Origin: Anoplopoma fimbria
Taxonomy: Eukaryota; Chordata; Actinopteri; Perciformes; Anoplopomatidae
DNA: 64,000 bases
Direction: 5' to 3'
NCBI RefSeq assembly: GCF_027596085.1
Contig: NC_072465.1
Location: 7,296,102-7,360,101, forward strand
The notes below the pieces were generated by a model. The model did no database searches. It was not told where the DNA came from and saw nothing but the letters and a program-made list of their open reading frames with translations. This document shows, piece after piece, positions 1 to 20,395 of the stretch (the stretch's first letter is position 1; every line of letters begins with the position of its first letter). The position numbers and the translations under genes are program-made.

Positions 1-3000
1 CTGCCTGCACTCCAGCTCATGTCTGCACCCTGTGCACCAATAGAATAATGGAGTTCACCCCGCTCTGTTAAAACGAACACTTCTCCAACCACTGGGAGCT
101 GAGTTAACAACTTTAGGTGGGCGACTCTACACTTATTTTGTACTTGGTGGGTTAACATTTTGTTTATTCTTTCTTCACCAAAGATGTGAAAATTTTAATA
201 AACGCAACTTGTTCCAATTTGTTTTCCAGCATACAAACTCGGCGCACTAGCCAAAGCAGCATGAAGCTGCTTTGAAGTGAAAGACAACAGGCACCAGTCC
301 TTCTTTTTTTTCACCTCACTTATGTATTCTATTGAGCAACATCGGCTGCCCACTGCTGAATGAAGTCCCTTGGATGTTTTCCTGCCCACTCTCTGATCAT
401 CCTCTAACCCTCCCACTGTCTCTGTCTCCTCATCACCCCCTTCACCTCCTCTTGTGGTCATGCGTTCCTTTCCCCCTCTCTGTCTCTCTCTGTCCCTTCC
501 TTGAAACTTTGGTTATCACTCTCTCCTCTCTCTCCTTCCTTTATTCCTACACCTTAATTTATGATGTGTCTCTCCAATAAAGGTTCTCTCTGTGGACCAA
601 TCCCCCTCAGGTAAACACTGTTCGCTCTGTAGCACGACTGCCGTAGTTAGAGCTGTAAGCGCTGTTAGCACAGTTAGCTACGAGTCGCTGGGTAGGGCGC
701 GGCCATGTTGAGAACCGTTCAGAGGCAACGATCCTCGTATCTTGCACCTTCAACTGGTGAGGATACTGACTTTTGGCTCAAAGTTACATGTAGAAATATC
801 TCCGAGATGCTACATCTGGGCCTTCCAGCTCTGATAAATGAACACATCCTTCAGACCGGCAGATAATGAGGAGTCAGACCTATTCCTGGGACTGGAAGCC
901 GTCATGAGCTCAAAGCCCCATTTCAGTTTAATGAAGCCGATGTCAGGAGGATTAATTATACAGGCTTTATTCATCTTTGCACCCTCTTTAAGAATTTCAT
1001 GAGAAACTTGCACGATGTTAAAGCCCCTCAGTGAAACATCTGGACAACAGCGGAGTTTTTTGGTTTTTCCCGTCTCTGGTTGAATGTGTCTTAAATAATT
1101 AAATAAGAATTAATAAATAAGAATCTTCCAATATGGGAAATATGCAATCATTTCATACACATCCGTTTGATTATTTATGGCATGCTAATGAACGCTCCCC
1201 TTTGCATGACATGCACAGTTTATCTTTCCAGACACTGATCAACACATGCTCTGCATGTGTTTGTCAGGTTTATTGACATCAAATGCAATTCAGCATGAAT
1301 GGAAGCAAAGTTATTACATCGTAACTTGCAAGTTATTTCTGCTAAGATGCAGATCACACGCAAAGAGGTCCATGCATTAAAAATAATATAAAATGGTTTA
1401 ATGGACCCTGTTGTGTTTTACAATTTAGTGTTCGAAACAACTGCGTAATTCGTGATGTGACACGCTTACAAAATAAATATAAATTATATATACATGCAGA
1501 TCAGAACATGTTCTGAACAGCAGATGCAGATGAGTTTGGTGTTATGAGAACATGGCAATACTTTCTGGTTCTTATTCCTCAGAGTTTTTTCCCATTAAAT
1601 GTGGAGTGCCACTACAAGATCTTCTCAATCAAAAGAAAATAGAAAGGTAACATTAAGCAGGTCAAGCTATTTGTTATTTGACTAATTCACAGCACTTAAA
1701 TTAACTAATTTACATGCTTATATCATTTTGAATGTGCTTTGTATCAACAGGTGTCTACTCATCTAGCAATCAGCAAGCGTTTCTAGCTTTGGCAGCTGCC
1801 CTCATTTACATCTGCATTAATGCACTTTTTTTCTGATGTGTGCGAGGAATGATAAAAGCAAATAACATGTATAAGAGGCCACTTATGTAAATAGCAGTGA
1901 CACATTCTAGACTCTAAATCATTTGGAAACGCATCATCTTAAAGCCTAAATAAATTGCTTTTTGACCACAGACGGAGGAGGTGTGAGTTATATTTTCTTC
2001 TGATCAAGATTTAAAATTGGCCTGTATTTCTAAAAAATTACTGATTCAAACAAACTTCTTACAGCATAGCTTTTGTCTAGAGACCTGCCATTTGATTTGG
2101 GAGATTCCGATTATATTGGATTTACATGTTGATCACATTGTCTGTCTTATAAATAAATTCCATGGGAACAGAAACAACAGTGAATTCATCCTACCAACCA
2201 ATTGTGTATCCTAAGCCACAGACTTGTATTACTTAGACGTATTTGCTATAGTACTCCATTGACATCCAAAACCTCTTTAAAACAAATCAATAAGCCATAT
2301 ATCGCATCGTGTCATATTAATTAACTGTCCACCAGTTAATTAAAACATGTAAAGTTGATCAACTGCAGATGATTGCTGTCAGCCGGTCATTGCAATGTAA
2401 GCACAGAAGTTACCAGACATGCTCAGTCTGCTCAACATCAAGCAAACTGTCACAGGTATTAAAAATACAGTTGTATAGTTAACATTCAGAAATGGGACCA
2501 AAAATATAAATAATTCCGTTTGATCATTGTTGATCAGTGTTACCTGTGAAATGGATTCTCTTCAAAGAAGAGAGACTCTGGGTCATCGAAAATCCCCACA
2601 AAGGAAAGCTGTTTGCATTACATTATTAATAGTACAGCATAGTAATTGCTTTATTTCCATAATCATTATGTGACTGCCCCTGTGAACTTTGGAATGCTTC
2701 ATTTTACAGCCTAAAATTGGTGAAAACTGGGTTAATAAGTGACATTTGTTAGGGTAGAGCCAAAGAGCCAAAATACATGTATATTCTTTAACGAACAAAC
2801 TTTATTGTGTTTTTTTGGACAACGTACAGCACAAAGAGGAGATTGGCTTAGCTATTCACCCTCGTATGAATTTTTCCAGTGAGATAATAGCTGTTAACTT
2901 TTAGTGTCCAACCAACGGGGTAAAGGATTGGAAATGTGAAATAAAGCCCTCCTATTACAGAGTTAACCCGGGATACGTGATGGGCTGTTACATAAAGCAG

Positions 3001-3817
3001 TATTGGTTCACCTCTTTAGCTCTGCTATTTATGTGCAGAAAATATTGGTAAAGAATAAAGGGGTTTCTACAGTTTTTGTTGTACTTCTTGTGTCTGAGGT
3101 ACCTAGTAACTCTTACATTTGTAACCCATATCTGCTGAAAATCCACACAGTAATTTGCATGCAATCCAAAGAATTACCCTTTTTTTCTTTATGATTCCTC
3201 ATGTTATATATTATTTATCTCATAAAATATATGTTTTCTGCCTGTCTGTCACCCTATGGAGGATTTGGAATCTTTCAGGTGTCTTACATCACTTTCATTT
3301 CAAAGGGGCATTTCCCTCAACAAGTCAGTGCTGTTTGAGGAAAAAAAGAAGAAAGCCATGTGAAAAGTCAGTTTATTTGCCAACACTTCGGAGATCAAGA
3401 GAGGATAATGTACAGGAATAATGTAAACATGTTGTAAAGTTGATCAACAAGCACCGTGCTGCATATCTGTGGATTCTTGGATCTGTTTTGTGATAACTGA
3501 CTATTTCAACCAGTAACTAACAGATACCTAGCATTATCATACATATGGTCATATACACAGGTTTAAAGTAGACTGAAGAATCACATTCAAAGGACATACC
3601 ATACATGTGAACTATAACATATTTACATGATAAACAACAATTACATTTGACAATTACAGAGCACAGTTACATAAATCTTTGACAAAAAAGATCACATGCA
3701 ATGAAATAGATGAAATAACTTTAATGCAAATGTTGTGCTAATTTCGTGATTCTTGTTAATAATTGTCTTTCTGAGAAAATAACCTTATCCATATTGTTCT
3801 ATGGCTCCAAAATAAAA
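1..3817. other. Intergenic stretch without a recognisable gene
   Basis: I see no splice-flanked coding segment and no protein family signature here on either strand. Open frames are short (up to about 90 codons), rich in Leu/Ser/Pro from pyrimidine tracts, and lack acceptor/donor context. Around 600-720 the sequence becomes GC-richer with repeated GTTAGC/GTTAGCTA words, which resembles a decayed interspersed repeat. The remainder is AT-rich single-copy-looking DNA. It lies downstream of the receptor gene that follows, so a long 3' UTR tail could extend into it, but no clear minus-strand polyadenylation signal was found close to the receptor stop codon. Confidence 0.6.
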
Positions 3818-4565
3818 TGCTTGAGGCTGTACACTGGTGCTTTGTGCTGAGTGCTAATGTCAGCATGCTAACATTTGCATAATAACAATGCTAACATTGC
3901 GATATTTAGCTGATATTATGTTTACCCTATTCACCATCTTAGTTCTTTGTTTTAGCATGCTAACACTTAATAACTGGAACTAAACACAAAGTACAGCTGA
4001 GGCTGGTGGGGGTGTCAATAGTTTTGCATGCAATTGGTCATAAACCAAAGAAAGGGACTAATAAAAAAAACTGACCTGATGATGCTCTCAGAGGGATAGT
4101 TAGGGGATCACCAAAGTTATTACAATTCATCCTCTGGGGATCATAAAAGCCTGAGATACATTTCACTGCAAGCCATCCAATAGTTGTCAAGACATTTCAC
4201 TCAAAAACACAGATGTCAACCTCATGTTGGTGCTGGAGCATAAGTTTTGGGATCAACAAAGTCTGTTTGATTCATCCTCTGGGAACCATCATTGTCTGTA
4301 CATTTTATGCCAACCCATTGCACTTCATTGGATAAGTGAAAACTTTGACCTGCTGGTAGCGCTAATGGAAAAGTCAAGAAGATCACCACTGTTGTCTGGA
4401 TTCATCCTCTTGGGAACTTAAGTGTCTGTACAAAAGTTCATAGCAATCCATACAGTAGCTGTTGAAATATTTCATGCTGGACTAAAGGGGTTGACCAACC
4501 AACTGACAGACCGCCATCCTTTTAGCCATAGTCAATATTTTTTCAACATGGCTAAAAAAAAAAAA
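3818..4565 (+). repeat. Interspersed repeat with decayed internal tandem units (copy 1)
   Basis: A second, shorter copy of this sequence is at 55004-55390 in the same orientation. Both share a 'GGTGCTTTG' start, GCTAACATTTGC-type words, a 'CTAAACACAAAG...AGGCTG.TGG..GTGTCA' block, the phrase CCAATAGTTGTC and a 'GGCTAAAAA' end. Inside this copy the phrase ATTCATCCTCT recurs at 4126, 4270 and 4400. Each is followed by a GTCTGTACA-type and a TTCAT/GCAATCC-type phrase, so it contains about three degenerate units of 130-145 bp. The general pattern matches a repeat I remember as very common in teleost genes, but I cannot name the family from sequence alone. Confidence 0.7.
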
Positions 4566-4846
4566 ATCTTTAAAAATCCTTTGATATTTAAAAGAGTATT
4601 TACTATGTAACAGTGACTCCATAGCAACTGTTTCATACCCAATGCTTCTCTGTAATATCCATTGTAAGGACTCATTGTGAGTTTCCACATGAAAGCCATT
4701 GATTGATAATTTCCACAATGTAGTCTCATTTTAATATACCGTTACTACAGGGACTTGTAGTTCTGCTGTGATGTTTGTCCTCACGCTTAAGGTAAGATAT
4801 CAATACAGTATTTCCCATTTTTTTTAACCCATGTTCAACCATAGAC

Positions 4847-5345
4847 TGTAAATAAAGATGAGCAATATAACAGCTTCCCAAAAGTGACGCTAAAGTGTCT
4901 CGATAACTCCTGGTGGCTAGCTGCAGCCCGCCCAGATATTGGAAATTGTACATTTAGTAGGACTGTTGAGAAATGTAACTTAAACAACCATAGACTGCAT
5001 ATATATAGATCTTATGACTTTATCTTCATACAGTCACTGATCGTGTTGCCAGCTACCTTAGCAACATTTCCACTGAAACCGGCGCTGTCAGATAGTTGTT
5101 TGTGTTCACATCAGTGTCGGCAGACATGAGGATAACACAAATCACAGGTTTGTAAAATAGAATATGCTATAAGCTGTGTTTGGACGAGCCTGTGTTTTTG
5201 CGTGACACTTATATTGCGGTAACTGTGCAGACTCTGACTCCAAATGACGTCAAAAAACGCAAGAAGGCAGCTTCGGTATCCAAGATACATTGGCTTCATT
5301 TTTGCACAGTGGGAGGACGTGGAGATGCGTCGTCCATCTTTACAG
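4847..5345 (-). repeat. Candidate non-autonomous element with related inverted ends
   Basis: The left side carries CATAGACTG followed by TAAATAAAGATG (4848) and again CATAGACTGCATATA (4989). The right end reads CGTCGTCCATCTTTACAG...CCATAGG on the plus strand, which on the minus strand becomes a CCTATGG...TGTAAAGATGGACGACG start. The two ends are therefore related in inverted orientation. The 'CATAGACTGTATATAAAGATGGACGACG...' start is one I remember as a frequent teleost dispersed repeat. It ends only about 50 bp downstream of the receptor stop codon. Exact termini and target-site duplication were not resolved. Confidence 0.5.
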
Positions 5346-5397
5346 GTGTTCCATAGGCTGGTTTTAGGGGAGATAATCGTCCGAGGCCTCAGTACCT

Positions 5398-7091
5398 TTA
5401 TCTACAGTCTGACAGACTCTTGAGGCTGATGTAGAGGGAGCTGACCATGGTGGCATCCTCCTGGATGGACTCCTTCCGACCCACACGCATCAGGGCCACG
5501 AGCGTCCTGGGCAGCTTCCCACTGAACATCAGGTAGATGCAGGGGTTCACACAGCTGTTCAGACTGGCCAGCAGCATCAAGATGGTGAAGGTCACAGCTG
5601 GTAACAACAGAGGAGCGAGTGAGAAAAAATATCAGCTGTGCCTTTAATTCTTACATTCTGATCTGTTTTACTTAAGAGGAACAATTTTTGATATTTTCTA
5701 ACTTTGAGACATCATAAAAATAAACTACCCAATTTTTTTAACGTTGGGTAATTATGAGACATTTCTACTAATGTACTGTACTATATCAAAGTGTGCGTTC
5801 ATGTGGAAACGATACACTTCCCGGTATAATATTATTATGAATACTATATTATTAATAATCATAATGTTAAGTTATTAGTAGTATGAATAGTATTATTACT
5901 GTTATTCTTATTAAATAAATATGTATATTGTCGAATTTTTATTCGTTTCTTTTTTAAAAGGAAGTTGTTACTTTACCTAAACTCAATCACAGGGAATCCG
6001 GATTCCTAATCAAACCTATAATTATTTTTGCAGCATTGCCATTCAGTTACCAAGGATATAAACACAAAAAGTGTTTAATCAGCACAGCTGATGTTGTGCA
6101 GATATCACAATCAGATTTGGCATGCCCTCCATTGTCATCTCAGAATGTTTCCGGTTTAAAAAAAGCAAAACAAATATGTTCCAAATAAGAACGTGTCACT
6201 GAGATCCATAAACTCTGTCATCTTACTCTGAGTGGGAGCCTCAACGTCCCAGACGGACCAGAGCTGCACGGTGAAGAACGGCGTCCAGCAGATGATGTAT
6301 GCGAGCACGATGACCACGGTCATCTTCACCGTCTTCACCCTCGCCTTGGACACCCCTGCCACGCTGCTGGCCCTCGAGGACAGCGGCTGACCAGCTGCCT
6401 CCGCTACCTGGTGCGTCTTCATGTGGAGGTTAATGTGCACGGTGCGGCAGATGCGCACCTGGCACACGATCACCATGAGAACGGGCAGGACGAAGATCAC
6501 CAGAGTCGTCCAGGTCACGTAGGCTCTCGGTCCCCACGGCTTGATGAACTGTGCCCAGCAGTCGTACACACCGGGAGCGACCTCGACCCGGGAGAAGATA
6601 AAGATCTGCGGCAGGCTGCCGATGAAGGAGACGCACCAGGCGGCGCACACCGGGCCGTTCCAGCGAGCCCTGCGCCTCTGGAACGTCACCATGGGGTTGC
6701 AAATGGCTTGATATCGGTCCACAGTCATCACTACTATCATGTAACTGGAAGCAAACATCCCTACCACCTGCAGGTACTTCACCAGGCGACACAATACGTC
6801 CGGCCCGACGAATCGGTCGGTGATGTCCCACATGAGTTGTGGACAAACTTGGAAGAATGTGACCACCAGATCGGCGACGCACAGCTGGAAGACGAAGACG
6901 CGCATGCGGGAGAGCTGCTTCCTCCGCTTCCACAGCACCAACAAGAGCACGAAGTTAAGGATCCCCGCGGTGATGAAGATGATGGACAGAAGAGCTATTT
7001 CCACTTGAGCCAAGCGCTCATCTCGCGGCTCATCCCCGGGTAGTGCACTCCCCAAAGTGATGTTACTGACGTTGACAGTTACCCAAGCCAT
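5398..7091 (-). CDS. avpr2-like: V2-type vasopressin/vasotocin receptor (rhodopsin-family GPCR)
   Basis: Two exons, 7091-6227 and 5597-5398 (minus), join across a GT-AG intron (gtaaga donor, ttaccag acceptor) to give 354 aa. Family knowledge: V2-type receptors bind arginine vasotocin/vasopressin at the plasma membrane and couple to Gs/cAMP. Visible features: N-glycosylation sequons at N7 and N10 in a short N-terminus; TM1 with N46; TM2 LCVADL with D74; Cys101 and Cys178 for the TM3-ECL2 disulfide; DRY at 125-127; CWTPFF at 268-273 in TM6; NPCIY at 306-310 in TM7. The stretches [20 protein letters not shown] and WDVEAP are V2-like rather than V1/oxytocin-like, and the intron sits at the TM6-TM7 loop as in V2 receptors. 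The start chosen is the first Met of the open exon, with no better upstream start. Odd: the tail after TM7 has no Cys pair where mammalian V2 is palmitoylated; its only Cys is the penultimate residue. Subtype (V2A/B/C) is unresolved. Confidence 0.92.
5598..6226 (-). other. Receptor intron, 629 bp
   Basis: AT-rich intron between the TM1-6 exon and the TM7/tail exon of the V2-type receptor. It contains runs of ATTATTA-type sequence around 5825-5920. I see no other feature in it. Confidence 0.85.
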
Positions 7092-7925
7092 GATTTCACC
7101 CCGAAATACAGTAGGGAGTTGAAAACAGTTATATTCTAGTCAAATCCAGCGGAAGTGGAGCATACAAAATGCTAGCAGGCAGCCTGGAATTACACTTAAC
7201 ATTTTCTGCAAAAGGTTATTCCTAGAAAACATTGTCGTGGGAGTTTAGTGGGTGTGTGTGTGTCCAGTAAGCAACAGGTGTTGAGAGACTCCAGGCAGAA
7301 ACTGTAGTGTTGGTAAAGGACAGCAGAGGGCTTTATATCTCCTCATCTCTGCAGGAAGGAGGAGCAACCTCCCCCTACAGAAAACATTTATCATAGTGCC
7401 AAACACATAGAGGTGGAGAAGATTCAAACATACAACTTTGGATTCTGCAGTTCATGCACGTATACAAAAAAAAAGTCAGTCTTTTCAATAAAAAGTAGAA
7501 CCTTTTTAAATAGACATTTTCTTTACAGAACACATAGCAAAGAAATAATACACAAATGCAGTTAAACTGAGAAGAAAACCGAAACAATCAAAACCAAACT
7601 TCTGCTTTTCAACATGGTTTCTACCATCAATATTTCCTATAGTTTCTGAGCATAACAGCTGCTTATCCAAAGGATTTGCATAAAGCTCTGTAATAACACA
7701 TTTAGTGAAATGAAAGGTACACATTTTCTCATATGGTGTCAGCTGTGTTGCTGAGAGTATATTGTATAAAGGAGAACAAAAGTGGCTCTGGGGTTATTTA
7801 AAAATAAATTGCATTCATCAGCGGCTGCACATTTCCCAGCTCTTACATTGTCCTTTCACAAAGAAATGCAGCAATCTGCTCGATCAATACATCAATACCT
7901 GTGAGCGGCACAATTACCTCCTCAT
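7092..7925. other. Spacer between the receptor start and the trnt1 stop
   Basis: Both neighbours are on the minus strand, so this 834-bp stretch must hold the trnt1 3' UTR and the receptor's promoter and 5' UTR. It is AT-rich with a short GT run near 7250. I found no confident TATA box or minus-strand AATAAA, so boundaries between the two functions cannot be drawn. Confidence 0.6.
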
Positions 7926-13073
<5,148 letters not shown>

Positions 13074-13544
13074 CTATACAAAACAAACAAAAAGCATTGT
13101 ATTAGATTAGCTTTCATCGAGTGAGCCAGCTTAACTACATGTCATGTAGTATGTCATTGCCAGTCACGCTGGCGAACGTGAGCGGTCCGCGTGCACTTGT
13201 CACAGTGTTCAAGCTGTGTTTGTTACACACGAGCGTCATCCACGTGGCAATGTAAACGCACTAAACACAACTGACCTGCAATTTAAAAATAAGTTGCTAT
13301 GACCAGACTATCGCTTCATGATATCTCTCTGTGCTCGTTCCGCTGTGAAGCTTGGCAGGAAGTGTTTCGATACCGTGCCGTTAACTGACCAATAGCGCGA
13401 GGTTTCATCAGGCTGACTGGGCGGGATTTAAGAGAACTCGCTGTCAACAGCTTCTCGCGAGACTTCAGTTTGCAGCTTTAGGGGACTTTCCGGCCGGTGA
13501 AGCGGGTACCGTACTGTCAGATTAGTAAACGGAACTGGAGGCAA
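13074..13544. promoter_or_regulatory. Shared head-to-head promoter of trnt1 and arl6ip5
   Basis: The two ATGs diverge across 471 bp. Between them are a CCAAT box (13389-13393), a GC box GGGCGGG (13419-13425) and the palindrome TCTCGCGAGA (13453-13462), a motif known from TATA-less, CpG-type and bidirectional promoters. CpG density rises locally from about 13150 to 13620 against an AT-rich background, and no TATA box is evident. On the minus strand a plausible donor, CAG|gtcagt, ends at 13276 and would splice to the acceptor at 13074-13075, giving trnt1 a non-coding first exon. Transcription start sites are inferred to lie between about 13300 and 13480. Confidence 0.7.
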
Positions 13545-17245
<3,701 letters not shown>

Positions 17246-17745
17246 TTGGACTTCATGCACTCGTGTGTGTTCTTCATTTCACCAAAGATCTTGACTTTTT
17301 GTCTCAGTCCAAACCTCTTAAAGTTTGTGTCATATACAGTGTGTTTACCGTGTGTGTGTTTGCGTTTGAAAAGAAAGATCGTAATCTTTTATCTTTTTCC
17401 TCAGGGTATCTGTCACTCCTCCTCAGAACTTGTCGGGGCACTTTTTTCTCAAGCGGTGATGACAGCATCTCACATCTCCGCTATGCAATGTGTCAGTGTT
17501 CATGTGAAACACAGCTGCAGGCTCCTTTCTCGGTATGAAATCTGTTTAATCAGTCCCAGAAACAGCCTAGGTCCTGCCTGTTTACTCCCCCGCTGAGATT
17601 GTGAAAGCAATGCAAGTGTTGCTTTGTAACAAAGAATTTTTTAAAAAGTGCACAGTCAACATGCATCACTGCCAGGTCTGGACTGTTGAAGTTTTTGAAT
17701 AATGTCTTCTCATTGCATTGACAAGTTTACTTAACTTTGCATTAG

Positions 17746-17751
17746 AATAAA
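17746..17751 (+). terminator. arl6ip5 polyadenylation signal AATAAA
   Basis: AATAAA occurs 501 bp after the arl6ip5 stop codon. The 3' UTR before it includes GT-rich stretches. It is the first canonical signal downstream of the stop that I found. Confidence 0.65.
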
Positions 17752-18805
17752 AACAGATGAAAAGTCCATGTGACTCCAAACGCTGATCACTGTGTCAATA
17801 TTTTAAATGAAAGACTTCAAAGGATTGCAAGGTCTTAACCCGGGGCCATCAGTATTCCTCCTGCACCTCTTGACTCTTAAATCTTGACAATGCCCCCCCT
17901 GGGTGATGGATTGGCTAACTTGGCTTTCCTCTCCACTTACCCCAAATGCTAATCAATGGGCTGCAGTAGATTATAGAGAGCTGAGCGCTGCACAGTGACA
18001 GAGTGGATTCATCTGCAGTCATTCACCTTCAAAACCTGAGTTAGTGCTGCGTCAGCTACTTCCAGCTGCTTTTTTTTTCATTTTTTATATATTGGATTCC
18101 ATTTGAAATTGGCAGCAGATAACGAGAATCCATGCGGAACATAATGGGCTGTTATTTGGTTATGTGGCAGCGTGTATTGATTGGGGGAAACATGACGATA
18201 AGAATGATGGGCAATAAAAAGAGTAATCACTTCAGAGGGCTGTTTTTTTTCAATGTGTCCACGTTAACCCTTTGCTTTCAAAATGACACTTTAAGGCAGC
18301 ATCGTTTCCCCATAAGGAATGCCTGGTATTTATCTTCTGATGACCTCTGCACACTCGGGCGTAACAGTATTCCAGTAGCCCTCTGGTTTAACTTTGACTT
18401 GAGCTGCAAGGCTTTCCCCCTTCTGTTCTACAGTAGTGATTTATGTCCTCTCCCGCGGTGCCTCATCTCCAACCATATTTTGCAACTTGGAGGAGTGAAC
18501 CAGAGCGCTGGTGGCAATAAACTCAAGTAAAGTCATGTCCCACAGGGCACAGTGGAGACCCTTGTTCAGCTGCAGCTGCTGTTGAGATCCGAACAACACG
18601 TGTGTTCTGCCGCACGCCCAACAGGTGTGTGATTTCTACTCGACAGACGTGTAATCCAGGAGAGGAAGTCACAAACAAACACACACACGCGAAACATCAC
18701 TTATCCTTTCTCGGTGTTTTTGCACGAATAGACAACACTTAACCAAGTTGTCATTTCGAAACGACTATAATTGCTTCCGTAGGTAACCATCGGTAACACA
18801 AAAAC
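17752..18805. other. Intergenic spacer between convergent arl6ip5 and frmd4b (part 1)
   Basis: No gene is seen. The 132-codon plus-strand open frame at 18132-18530 has no family resemblance and no splice context, so it is treated as chance. Confidence 0.6.
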
Positions 18806-19039
18806 AAATAATAATAATAATTAAGCCTTTATTAGTCCCACAATGGGGAAATTATTTCTCTGCATTTAACCCATCCCGGAGGAGCAGTGGGCTGCAAATG
18901 AAGCGCCCGGGGAGCAACTTGGGGTTAGGTGTCTTGCTCAAGGACACCTCGGCATGTTGCCGGTAGAGGGGTTTGAACCACCAACCTTGTGGTTACGGGA
19001 CAAGCGCTCTACCTCATGCGCCACAGCCGCAGCCGCCCC
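18806..19039 (-). mobile_element. tRNA-derived SINE
   Basis: On the minus strand the element starts at 19039 with GGGGCGGCTGCGGCTGTGGC and has an A-box-like TGGCGCATGAGGTAGAGC (about 19006-19023). It then has a B-box-like GGTTGGTGGTTCAAACC (18970-18986), a body of about 120 bp including AAGTTGCTCCCCGGGCGC and CCCATTGTGGGACTAATAAA, and an (ATT)n tail at 18806-18822. The A/B box pair of a pol III promoter plus a simple 3' tail defines a tRNA-type SINE. The body resembles a SINE I remember as widespread in teleosts. Non-autonomous; it encodes no protein. Confidence 0.8.
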
Positions 19040-20117
19040 AAATCTGTGTATTGCTTCTGCACTAGCTGCTAAGTAACAGTGCTGTGTGTGTGTGTGCTCT
19101 GGACTTGCAACATCTGTTTATTTTCCACCACAAAAAAACAAGGTGTGGGTACAGGGAGTCATCTAGTTTTATTTAATACTTCATGTTGTTGATGATGCAC
19201 CATGCCTGGCGTGGCGCCTCTGGGTTGAGCCCCTTCCAGGTTGACATCCTTCATTCTTCAGCTTGCCTGAGAGGCTTTGGGCTGTCAGTTAGCAGATGTG
19301 GCTGCTTGGGCCGACACTACAGCTGATCATGTGACACGTTAACGATGACAGGCTGTGACCTTTGCGGTCTTCCTTATGTTAGCTCTTCGACCGTCCCATG
19401 CCAGGCGTGTAGAAGGAGAAATAGATACAGCGTCGGAGGCGGAGCCCCGTGCTTTACCTTTTTAAGTTGCTCTTTGGCACATGAAGCACACTTCAGAGAT
19501 CTTTCAGTTATCTCCTGCATTCATGGACTCATAGAGCATTGTACACTAACATGACCTTTAACCCCGCCTCCCAGACCTCGGTCCAGCCTCGTTCTCAGGC
19601 TCATTCACATTAACAGAGGAAGGAAAATAACTCTGGATGGGGCTGATTAGTACATTTAAGAACTTTTAAGACATAATCAATTATACAAGGGCTATTCATG
19701 TGTTTTTTCCCCTAAAAAAAAAATTATCCGTTGAGTTCCAGATGTCTCTTTCACAATTTAAGTCTATGCGGAGAAGTCTTTTTGGGCCCCATGGCATCAC
19801 GTGACGGACACCAACGCTGCTTTCCCTGCCTCCCCGACAGAAGGTCATCTGTATTAGCCCATGTGACTGCTCAGCTAATCCAACTATTCCCCCTTCATAA
19901 CTTGTCGGAGCCATCACTCCCTTGGATCAAGGTAAGTGTGCTGATCCTGGAGAAGCAACGGCATAACGCGATTTAAAGTCACTTCAATCTGAGCTTGGCT
20001 GAGCCCTATGGCGGGTTTGACATGGGTGACACCTGCATGCTCCAATACGATGCCTTAGTTTTAATACTAACACCAAAACAATACTCATTTCAATACATCT
20101 ACCCGTAAAATTTGTCC
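19040..20117. other. Intergenic spacer (part 2)
   Basis: No gene is recognised. Around 19725-19850 there is a run with AATTTAAGTCTATG and GGGCCCCATGGCATCACG that looks like a dispersed repeat fragment. Open frames here (up to about 80 codons) have no family features. Confidence 0.5.
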
Positions 20118-20395
20118 ATGTGCAAAGCGTGTAAGAGAACTACAGTGGCCAAAGTGAAAACGTGAAGGGCCCTTTCTAGAGCCAGTGTTTGGTTTGTCCT
20201 TTCAGGGCTACTGTAGAAACAAGGCAGCAGGCTCCAAGACGAGGACCCGATCGTATATAGATATAAAAGGGCTCCTTCTAAGGTAACGAGAACGCAACGA
20301 TTATTATTACGTATTTTGATTATATACTTAAGAATACATACTTATTAGTATTATATTCTATTTGTGCCAATAGATCCCCCCCTATATGCTTTGCT
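20118..20395 (+). repeat. Teleost interspersed repeat, unnamed
   Basis: Contains GAACTACAGTGGCC, CTAGAGCCAGTGTTTGGTTTG, GGGCTACTGTAGAAACA, GAGGACCCG, TAGATATAAAAGGGCTC and GTGCCAATAGATCCCCC in order. I remember this succession of phrases as a common dispersed repeat of percomorph fish. No protein is encoded. Family assignment needs a repeat library. Confidence 0.65.

Noticed and set aside
6411..7043. A 210-codon plus-strand open frame
   Set aside because: Antisense shadow of the V2-type receptor exon; His/Asp-rich composition comes from the complementary codons.
13497..13544. Upstream in-frame ATG for arl6ip5
   Set aside because: Would add 16 residues absent from the family; the conserved protein begins a few residues before LRPWDDFF, supporting the ATG at 13545.
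18132..18530. A 132-codon plus-strand open frame
   Set aside because: No family resemblance, no splice or promoter context, located in the convergent intergenic spacer.
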